From contig NC_134510.1 of NCBI RefSeq assembly GCF_027942865.1, forward strand, positions 28,003,163-28,067,162: 64,000 nt of DNA, in the 5' to 3' direction. Positions within the stretch are counted from its first letter, which is position 1. Every line of letters begins with the position of its first letter. The DNA is from Odontesthes bonariensis (lineage: Eukaryota; Chordata; Actinopteri; Atheriniformes; Atherinopsidae). The notes under the pieces were generated by a model, which worked only from the letters and a program-made list of their open reading frames with translations, searched no databases and had not been told where the DNA came from. The translations under genes and the position numbers were made by a program. Below are positions 35,205 to 45,400 of this stretch, piece after piece.

Positions 35205-37250
35205 GTGGGATCCTGTGGGCACTTTATTTTGAGATATTTGAGATGTGGGATCCTGTGAGCATTTTGTTTTATTTTGGAGATATTTGAGATGTGGGATCCT
35301 GTGAGCTTTTTGTTTTATTTTGGAGATGTATGAGATGTGGGATCCTGTGGCATTTTGTTTTATTTTGGAGATATATGAGATGTGGGATCCTGTAAGCACT
35401 TTATTTTGGAAATATGTGAGATCTGGGATCCTGTAAGCATTTTCTTTTGAGATATTTGACATGTAGGATCCTGTGAGCTTTTTGTTTTATTTTGGAGATA
35501 TTTGAGATGTGGGATCCTGTAAGCACTTTATTTTGAGATATTTGATATGTGGGATCCTGTAAGCACTTTATTTTGGAAATATTTGAGATCTGGGATCCTG
35601 TAAGCACTTTATTTTGAGATATTTGACATGTAGGATCCTGTGAGCTTTTTGTTTTATTTTGGACATATTTGAGCTGTGGGATCCTGTAAGCACTTTATTT
35701 TGAGATATTTGAGATGTGGGATCCTGTAAGCACTTTATTTTGGAAATATTTGAGATCTGGGATCCTGTAAGCACTTTATTTTGAGATATTTGAGATGTGG
35801 GATCCTGTAAGCACTTTATTTTGGAAATATTTGAGATCTGGGATCCTGTAAGCACTTTATTTTGAGATATTTGAGATGTGGGATCCTGTGAGCTTTTTGT
35901 TTTATTTTGGAGATATATGAGATGTGGGATCCTGTAAGCACTTTATTTTGGAAATATGTGAGATCAGGTATCCTGTAAGCACTTTATTTTGAGATATTTG
36001 ACATGTAGGATCCTGTGAGCTTTTTGTTTTATTTTGGAGATATTTGAGATGTGGGATCCTGTGGCATTTTGTTTTATTTTGGAGATATTTGAGATGTGGG
36101 ATTCTGTAAGCACTTTATTTTGAGATATTTGAGATGTGGGATCCTGTAAGCACTTTATTTTGGAAATATTTGAGATCTGGGATCCTGTAAGCACTTTATT
36201 TTGAGATATTTGACATGTAGGATCCTGTGAGCTTTTTGTTTTATTTTGGAGATATTTGAGATGTGGGATCCTGTGGCATTTTGTTTTATTTTGGAGATAT
36301 TTGAGATGTGGGATCCTGTAAGCACTTTATTTTGAGATATTTGAGATGTGGGATCCTGTAAGCACTTTATTTTGGAAATATTTGAGATCTGGGATCCTGT
36401 AAGCACTTTATTTTGAGATATTTGACATGTAGGATCCTGTGAGCTTTTTGTTTTATTTTGGAGATATATGAGATGTGGGATCCTGTGAGCTTTTTGTTTT
36501 ATTTTGGAGATATATGAGATGTGGGATCCTGTGGCATTTTGTTTTATTTTGGAGATATATGAGATGTGGGATCCTGTGGCATTTTGTTTTATTTTGGAGA
36601 TATATGAGATGTGGGATCCTGTGGCATTTTGTTTTATTTTGGAGATATTTGAGATGTGGGATCCTGTAAGCACTTTATTTTGGAAATATTTGAGATCTGG
36701 GATCCTGTGAGCACTTTATTTTGAGATCTGGGATCCTGTGAGCATTTTATTTTATTGTGATTTTATTGTTTAGTTTGATTTGTGGTATCCTGTGGGATGT
36801 GCGCTTTAATACCCCTTCGAAATTTATTAAAACAGCTTGTACTGAATTTGATTCATGACTCATCCTTTTTTGCATTAAGAAACTGAAAGTAATTAAGTAA
36901 CTTTTACTCAAATTACATTTTAAATGAAGCAATTTTGGACATGTAGGATCCTGTGAGCTTTTTGTTTTATTTTGGAGATATATGAGATGTGGGATCCTGT
37001 GAGCTTTTTGTTTTATTTTGGAGATATATGAGATGTGGGATCCTGTGGCATTTTGTTTTATTTTGGAGATATTTGAGATGTGGGATTCTGTAAGCACTTT
37101 ATTTTGAGATATTTGAGATGTGGGATCCTGTAAGCACTTTATTTTGGAAATATTTGAGATCTGGGATCCTGTGAGCACTTTATTTTGAGATGTGGGATCC
37201 TGTGAGCTTTTTGTTTTATTTTGAGATCTGGGATCCTGTGAGCATTTTAT
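35205..37250. repeat. Minisatellite inside the hAT element
   Basis: About 45 copies of a 38-46 bp unit built on GTGGGATCCTGT followed by a T-rich stretch and GGAGATATTTGAGAT. Several unit variants alternate in blocks (AAGCACTTTATTTTGAGATA and GGCATTTTGTTTTATTTTGG types), which suggests higher-order duplication. It starts about 15 bp after the transposase stop codon. Confidence 0.93.
36727..36932 (+). repeat. Duplicated hAT subterminal segment, copy 1
   Basis: About 205 bp nearly identical to 37224-37430, including ACCCCTTCGAAATTTATT and TTCATGACTCATCC. After this copy the sequence falls back into minisatellite units instead of reaching the hAT terminus. Confidence 0.85.
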
Positions 37251-37430
37251 TTTATTGTGATTTTATTGTTTAGTTTGATTTGTGGTATCCTGTGGGATGT
37301 GCGCTTTAATACCCCTTCGAAATTTATTAAAACAGCTTGTACTGAATTTGATTCATGACTCATCCTTTTTTGCATTAAGAAACTGAAAGTAATTAAGTAA
37401 CTTTTACTCAAATTACATTTTAAATGAAGT
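37224..37430 (+). repeat. Duplicated hAT subterminal segment, copy 2
   Basis: Second copy of 36727-36932. This one continues into the true 3' inverted terminus ending at 37554. Confidence 0.85.
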
Positions 37431-38179
37431 AATTTTGTACTTTTACTCAAGTAAATTTTGAAATGGGTAATTTTACTTTTACTCTGAGTAGAATTTAGGC
37501 AAAGTAAAGATACTTTTACTTAATTACAATTTTTCAGTACTCTTTCCACCTCTGGAACTCAGCCAGTGTGAGGGGACGCCTGGCTTCTGTGCTCAGTCGC
37601 CACTGAATATACGAATCAGTTGTTGTACAGGTACTACACACGCTTGGTGATACTAATTAATCCCCGTTCATGCGCACATTTTGCGGCAGGGTAATTGTTG
37701 TTTACCGTTCTGATTTCCTCAGCGTCCCACAATTTGCAGCGCGAACGCAGGGGCACTGACTGATCACTAATATAAGGCGTGTACAGACATCCCAAGTTCC
37801 AAAAACTCATTTCAGGGAGATGACTCAGTCTCCTCCTCCTCTTCCCCCTTATCTGTGTGTAGTGTGAGACGTGTACTTGGTGCCATATTTAAGTAGCTCT
37901 GTGGATATGTGGTGTTTTGGGTCTTAAATGCATAATTCTGAAGTCTGATTGGCGGCCTGAAGAGTTACTGGGAATATTGTTGCTAGACTGTCTCAATTGC
38001 TCTGATACTATTTTTATCCTATTGTGTCCGAAATCATTGTTAATAAAAATAGTAATTTATTGATAGACGCATCTCTCTGTCATCCTGCTTATTCTGGACA
38101 CTTACCTGGAGTATAGTTGATTAGGAGGGTTGATGACCTTTACACCAACACCCTTAGACACTTTGGCCCACTACACATA

Positions 38180-39300
38180 TGATCAAACTCGTCCTACAGA
38201 TTTAATGCTAGAGGCACCTCCGCATTGGGGTTATTATGTGCTCGTATGTATACGCGGAGGGTATTGTGCGTGTGGGCAGAGCTGCGCGTGACTACGACGT
38301 CCAGCGCATCTCGGTGCTTGCTAGTCAAAAACTATTTTAATGGTACCACCATAAAAGAGTCCTGTGATGAGAAGCCACTCCCTCTACCCTGTAGAACGGG
38401 TGGAGTCTTTTTAATAATGGCTGGGGCATCGACAGCAGAGGCCAGGTAAAGTGTGAGGTGAACACCTAGGACTTCACATTGTTGACGACAAGGGGCCTGA
38501 AAAAAATGTGGTTCAGATTAGAAAAACCTCATTGCTGGAATTAAAACTGACCCTGTAATTATGTATTTATTTAAAATATTATTTTCCTGGTTTACTGGCT
38601 GCCGAGACGAACCCCCTCTACTAAACAGACAAAATGTGTTTTGACACATGAACCAGACATTCTACGGAAATATATTACGATTGGTATTTGTGCCGGATAG
38701 AAATTCATTTTGTCATCATATATGCAAATACATAGTTTTTTGTTGTGGGAGTAATTCACTTTTTCCACGAGACGGGACTTAACCTTCCGGTCCTGACAAG
38801 TCTTATCACTTGTCAGAAATAATCAGTACTTTATGTACAATTACCACTGGTGTAACATTTTAACATTCAACATCAGCAGCTCTGAATAAAACACATTCTT
38901 AATAAAGGCTAAAAGATTGTGTCAATTTACAAGAACTGAGTGTAAAGAAGAAGGCCACACCATTTTTGCTTTTCAAACTTTTTATTTAAATTTTTTCATA
39001 TGCAACCAACCACGAGGACCCATGATAAAATATACTAGAAACTGGTTAAATGTACAAGCAAAAGATAAAGATTTATAATAAAAAATAATCAGGCTCAGAA
39101 TTAGATGGATTGCTCATAATTAAGAGATGTAATTATTTCAAATATTGCTTTTTTGCACTAAACAATTTTCTAAAATAAGCTACAGATTTTAATCTAACAG
39201 ATATATATGGTATATATGGTCCCGCCACCAAATGTAAAACATATATCAGACTTAGCTGTAAGCATGTTGGTAACTCAATTTGGCAAAGAGCTCTGACTTT
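38180..39300. other. Duplicated spacer, no gene
   Basis: Matches 10885-11030, then 14519-14975, then 15855-17260 of copy 1, without the fold-back and hAT elements found there. No gene recognised. Confidence 0.55.
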
Positions 39301-39314
39301 TTCAGTCATGCCCA

Positions 39315-39320
39315 TTTATT
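39315..39320 (-). terminator. Candidate polyadenylation signal, meprin gene C
   Basis: AATAAA on the minus strand, about 105 nt after the gene C stop codon, in the position equivalent to 17280-17285. Confidence 0.5.
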
Positions 39321-39424
39321 TCCGACCAAAATTCTCTGCTCACTGTAGACTTTCTCTTTTGATCAAATTTGGGAAAACTTAGAAAACATCAGAGAGGAAT
39401 AAAGTCAAGAGACTTTTGTGCACA

Positions 39425-42400
39425 TCAAGCTGCCAAGAGCATCAGTACGAGCAGGACAGTGAAGACAGGAGAGGCCACCATTCCAGGAGAGAGGCCAAAA
39501 ATACTACGGCAGAATGAAATCGATAGATTAATTCAAATAATACATGGAAAATGTCCCACTATACCCACAAGCTGTGTCTACGAGCTGTGGTGAATAGTAC
39601 ACCACCGTGTAACGTTGTCATGTCAGGGGTTCTGTAATGTATCCAACCGTGTGTATATGGGTGTGTCCACCGTATGCAGCTCAGTAAAAGATTTTTTGTG
39701 GAATGCTGATGCACTCCGTTGCATTAAAAGTCATATGTCTACATTTCTTTGCATTACTACAACAATTTTTGCAAGTGTAAAATACATGAGCAAAAGACGG
39801 ACATACCTGTCATCTGTTGTTGTTGGAGGTTTAACGGTGGTGGTTGAGATCCTGTAAAAGTCACAATATTATTTGACAAAAATACTGAAATCCAATTTCA
39901 GAGCAGATTGCAACATCTTTTCAAGCTTTGTTCGAAGTAGAACTGTTGTTATACTAAAAATACTATATTGATTTTTATTTTGTCCTACCGTGTTGAGCAT
40001 GGGCTTTCATTCAGATTTGTGGGAGGCTGTATAACATTCACTGGTCTCCCTTTAGGACATGGTAGAGTACTTCCATTAACTACTGGAGTGAGATCTGTTA
40101 ACAATGCAAGAATTTTAGAAACACAAAACAGAGTAAATTTAAATTTGTTGTTGAGTGATTTAAATGTTTCAGGGATGTTTTAAGCAATCACCATTCTATG
40201 TCCCATACCCTCCCATTATGCCTCTACTGTGAAAGACACAAAATGACAATCTAGAGTCCCAGAGGTGTTGTGTTGTACAATGTAGTAACCAATGAAGTTT
40301 AGTTACTTCTTCTTTCCTACTGCATTACTGTAAGGTCAGACTGCAGTGACTGCCAAGTACTGCTTTTTGGGTTTATGCCCCATAAATATTGATTTATACC
40401 TGGGGTATTAACCCCGGGTACTCCACCTCGGCTGAAATTTTATTTTCCTCATTATCTTTGATTGGATATATAATGACGGCGTCAAATCTAACGTGATCAT
40501 GCTCACATCCTTTATCACCACACAACCTGCCAGCTTAGCACCCACTGTAATCTATGTCTCATTTAACATTGATCAAAACTGGCAGGGTCCATTTCTAATG
40601 TGAAAAGTATGTCAAGAATTGTTCAAATTTGAAATCCAGGTGCATATCTAATTTTAGCTGTGAAAAACATTCAACCTGCCTTGAAAGTTGAACATGAAAA
40701 TGGCACTTCCTCCTTTTAGGAAATCTCTGGATTTCACTGTGTCCATGTCCAGAAATCGACTATTACCGATCAGAGGTCCACCATAGACTACCTGATTATT
40801 CTCATCTAGAAATAGTTCACTTCCAGTCTCACGAGGATTGTCCCAAAATGAGTTGCCTGTTTATATAAAACATTTATGAAATAGAGGTTAATGACAATTT
40901 GAACTATTATTACACATTCTTAAAAGAGTTTTCTTTGACTTTTTTGGCATTTTCATTTGTTCTTGTAAACTTACCACTGGAGGTGAGCTGAGTTTCATCA
41001 GTGGTGAAACTTCTTTGCTTTGACATCTGCAGTTGAATGTTCGGGTTCTGATCTAGCATTTGGAAAGTCATTTGTCTTTGAAGACAGGGAAACTCAAGCT
41101 GGTCATCGTTGTCACCTGAGAGGATTTGAACAAACACTCCAAAAAACGTCTGACGGAGTATAGTCGCTATCCGGAATGCATAGCCCTCATTGGAATACTG
41201 CCGTGGGCTGTATATTCTGGTTCCATCAGCACTCGTGTTCAGAAGTTTCTCAAAGTCATCTATCTGCAGGGTCAGATGTGGACACTCGGTCTCAGAAAGA
41301 TTGATGTCATCAATTGAGAAGCCCCCTGTAGAGCTTCCTGCTCCTTTCCGAACCTCAAACACCACCTGGAACTGCTTGATGGCATTCAGAGAAACATGCT
41401 GGAGCTTCCAGTGAGATGTTAGTGCACCTAGAGGGAGGATTTTTGAAGGACTGTTTCACTATTTGAATATTACTTGCCACAGACTATTACATCGTCACAA
41501 ACATTCACAGTTCATCTGTCTTAACCCATTGACGCCGGATGTTGCTTAGCGCAACATTGCCCCTCGCGCCGGTTGTTGCGTAGCGCAACATTGTCCCTAA
41601 CGCCGGTTGTTGCGTAGCGCAACATTGTTCATTTATCATTATTTTCAAGACGCATGCAGCATGTAATGCACAATAATTGGTTCAAATACACATGAGGTGG
41701 GTGTTTTCGATTAGCCTGTTCTGCAATAGTGCGTTTGTAGCTAATTTGACAGCTCGGCTACAATGGCTGCGGTTAACGAGACATACTGTGACAGCGATGG
41801 AAGTGATGTGGAGTTGGCGCGGCCACACACCATCCAACTCGAAGTGGAGCCCCGTGTCAAAGCAGGAGATGAAATCTTTCATCGGTCTCTGCCTAACTTT
41901 TGGAATAATCAAACTACCAACTCGCCGGGATTACTGGAGGCAGAGCAAGTGGCTGTATCAGACAAATGTAGCCCGAGTGATGGCACGAGATCGTTTCGAC
42001 ATGATGTAATTATTTATTCTTGCGCTGCATTCTGACGACTTCTCATTCTTATTTGAGTGGCGTTGCCCTTATGTAAAAAAAAGAGAGCCCGGTGCGAATT
42101 ACTGCAGTATGACAACTATAGCCGCTTTCGGACAGACCGTTCTAAGAAAGTAGTTATCAGAACTACCCTCCTCGAATTTCGTTCTGATAACTATTCTTCC
42201 CCAGCGGAACTGTTTCAGTCTGCATTCGCACATGAGTCGGGACCTGATAGGGACTGATGCGCCGCGCGCAGCAGTCTGCTTCAGTGACGTGTTAGCCGTT
42301 AGCCGTTTAGCGCTACATTCAAACACAAAACAAAACGGTAAAAGTAAGGAGAGTTGAAAAAACACCACCAAGAAGCTAATATGGAGAGCGGGGAGGCCAC

Positions 42401-45400
42401 TGTGTTCATGGTCTGCATGATGGTGATATTAATCATGGACAATCACATCAGGCGTCTAATATCGAGGCTGGAAGAGCTCACAGAGAGAGTCAGGAGATAC
42501 TTTTTTATTTCATGAAGGAAGAAAGGAGAGCAGAGCGCTGCAGACAAATGAGACCAGTGTAAGTTTAACTTATTATACACCCACCGGTTGTGTCTGTGTC
42601 GTATGAGGAAACATTTCAGCCGTGATAGCATGACATGGGGCGTAGCTACCGACCACCACACACCTCCGTCAGATTAGTTCTATAAGAACTATGAAAAGAC
42701 CCGACCTCGGAGAAGGAGCTAAATAGTTATAGGAACTAAGGGAGAAAGCCCCGAGTTCCTGTACGAACACGGGAGAAAACGGCCCCGCGGATTAAAAGGT
42801 TATTAGAACTGCCAAAGGTTCCTACAGTCCGAAAGCGGCAATTGATGTTTTAGAAGTCGTGTCACTGAAGTTTACAGTATAACTGCACAATGCAAGATAT
42901 ATTGCAGGTTTTTTTTTATCATTCATTATTATTGCTGATATTATGATTATGATTTAGTTATAGTATAGTAACAGTATAGTAATAGTAGTATAATAAATAG
43001 CAGCATTGGGTATTATCCTGAATCATAAAGCAAAACTACATGAACCAAATGTCCAACATTGATTAAAAAAAAAAGTAATACAATCCAGCCAGCGAAAATT
43101 TTTTAAATTTTTCTTAGGTGTCTTCAATGAATTGTTTTTAGTTCAAAAAACCCTCAGGCATTGGGGACCTTTTCTAAAAACTGGCTTAGGCATTGAGCAG
43201 CCTTTTTTGCAGGTGCTTTAGGCGCCAATGGGTTAAGTACTCTGACATTACCAGTGATCTGTCCCATGAGGCGGAGGGTTCCACTGGAGTCTTGATCATC
43301 TTGAAACTCTCTGATCCAGATGTTAAGTTCATCTGACTCATTCCCACTATTGTAATAGTAGAACTGGAGGCACTGGACATTACACCCCCTTTTGGGATTC
43401 ATCATCTGGGTCTCCAGTCGGGCTGAGTCTCCTTCCTGACCTGATGCTGTGCTAACGTGCATGAAGTAACCTGTGTCTTGACCTAGAATGATGAGGTCCG
43501 AAACTATGTCATGGTGTATTCCTGGTTTTATTAGATAGCAGTTTACATGTAACAATGATTTGACCAAGCATTATTTAATAATAAAAAATTTTAATTCTTC
43601 ATTTAAAAAAATCTGATACCCTACCATGATCACTATTTCCACTGGGTAGGTGGGTGTGGTCAGAGCTCGGACCCCCGGAAACTTGTTGTACCACTTCCCA
43701 GGTATTTCCCCTCTGTGAACAGCGGCTCATTTGGCACATGATTCCATTAGAAAAGCCACAGTACGTCATAAAGGCAATGGTTGAGTCTGTGAAGATAAAT
43801 CCAGAAAACAAGATTTTAAATCTGTTGAAAAATACGCATAGTATTGTTTACACTCCTGACCATGTTGTCATTGCAAAAAGGTACAAAGGCACACCTTAAC
43901 AACCTCCATCACACGACTCTATGAAATGCAGCATCCACTTAAAGGGGATAGAGAATCAAAATCATCTTTTTCACGTTTTTGATGTTAGTTCTGAGTCTCC
44001 CCGCTGTGGGGAGTACACACGAAGTGCCAGCAAGTGTCAGAACCTCTGTTTCAAGTACTCCCCCTTTTTTGAATATCCCCCAGAAAAAGTGCCAATCCGT
44101 TTTTGTGAAAAAGTGACGTCACTTTTTCAGCAATCACCCCCCCCCACACCCAAATCCAAAGCCAACCCGTTTCAGACACGCCCCTTCGGCAAGAAACAGG
44201 AACTGGTGAGCCTTCCAAGGCTGTGAAAGCGGACTATGATCCCGGAAAGCAATGTTCGCGATCAATGGCTTTTATTCATTTTTAACAGCATCCCCAGTAC
44301 ATACAGCCGCCGACTTTTTCTTTGCGCTGCGCATTTCACGGAGTACAGTTTCACAAACCTTGCACGATTCCGAGCAGGCTTCAGTCGGAATTTTGCTCAG
44401 TAGAGGGTCAGTTCCGACAGGGACAGACATAGACTGCAGCGAGTTGTGCGCTCCGCTGAGAAGGTGATCGGCTGCAGCCTCCCATCTATCCATGACCTGC
44501 ACGTCTCCAGGACTATGGGGCGAGTAGAGCTTAGATCGGGCCTAAAAAATCAAACCGACCCTTTCCGAGCCCGTGCACATTGTGTCCGAGCCCGACCCGG
44601 CCCGGCACATTAACTGTAATTATGAGCCCGAGACCGCTTTAAACCCGACCATTTCTTAATATTTGGCCGTAATAGCTGACGTTGTCAACTACAATTTTGA
44701 GTTGTTTGAAGTGAACCACAGACATTTGTTAACAATTATCTTGATGAACAATGCAACAAGGGCGACATGTATAGCCTAAATGTGTGTTTATAGGCTGTAA
44801 GGTGAACCTCGAAAATCCTTCAGAACACCAGGCTTGTTCCACGCTCTCCGTACCAAACACGCTTCAGCTCATAAAAAGATTGAGTTATGTTGAGGTTTAA
44901 AAAAAAGTTTCGCCGCTCAGAACACAGTACTTTTTTAGTTCGCAACGTTTAAAGGAATAACTAGTGCCTGGCAAGGCGTATGTACATTTTCGGCAGGCGT
45001 AATAACAGTTTGGCTCGCGAGAGGTGCCACGGTTGAGACGTCATCAGAATGGACGAATCGGATAGCTGGTATGTCAGCTGAGCTTGTAAACAAACAGCAC
45101 CGCAGTGGCAGCGCGATCATCCAGCAGTACCGAAGAAGACGAAATTTCGACCGAAAGATTTGTTACATGCACATATCTTCTGTTAAGCATGAGGAAATTT
45201 CATGAGGAAATTTCACCTGCACAAGGTGGAATGGAAGGAATCAGAAGGAACAAATAAAGAAGCACTTGCTGAGTTCTTATACGATGCGTGGCCACATGCT
45301 GATCTTACAGCAGTGGGAAGAAACCTCAGCTTGTACATAGCACATCAACACCAATGTCACTGTGTGACTGTACTGGAAGGTGTGCAGTCTGTTCATGCTG

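Larger units (their letters stand above)
31442..37554 (+). mobile_element. hAT transposon, 6.1 kb, nearly complete
   Basis: Inverted ends CAGGGGTGGAAAGTA and the complement of CAGAGGTGGAAAGAGTA, with an exact 8 bp target duplication GAACTCAG (31434-31441 and 37555-37562). It encodes a four-exon transposase (31762-35190), followed by a 2 kb minisatellite and a duplicated subterminal region. The sister LTR (near 9965) shows the uninterrupted site. Confidence 0.92.
31361..38175 (+). mobile_element. Solo LTR (spacer copy 2), interrupted by a hAT element
   Basis: Begins TGTAACAGGGG and ends CACTACA, with the same CATA target duplication (31357-31360 and 38176-38179) as its sister at 9857-10879. 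Without the inserted hAT element it is about 0.69 kb, shorter than the sister because of internal deletions. Confidence 0.75.
28916..39424. repeat. Segmental duplication, spacer copy 2 (between genes B and C)
   Basis: Second copy of the inter-meprin spacer. It alone has the insertion at 28952-29468 and the 6.1 kb hAT element at 31442. It lacks about 180 bp next to the start codon and about 3.5 kb corresponding to 11030-14519. It shows the uninterrupted target sites for two elements found in copy 1. Confidence 0.85.
41521..43236 (+). mobile_element. piggyBac element with TTAA target duplication
   Basis: Starts TTAA-CCCATTGACGCC and ends GGCGCCAATGGG-TTAA, so the termini are inverted repeats beginning CCC, flanked by TTAA (41521-41524 and 43233-43236). 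This is the piggyBac signature. It contains an internally deleted transposase and a nested 719 bp element. It sits in intron 10 of meprin C, 15 nt inside the donor; intron 10 of B has no insertion. Confidence 0.9.

Noticed and set aside
35205-37250. CRISPR-like regular repeats
   Set aside because: Units are contiguous variants without unique spacers, inside a hAT transposon of a fish genome.
35142-37450. Long minus- and plus-strand frames (72-172 codons) across this stretch
   Set aside because: They are translations of the minisatellite, with the same few words repeated, and are not genes.
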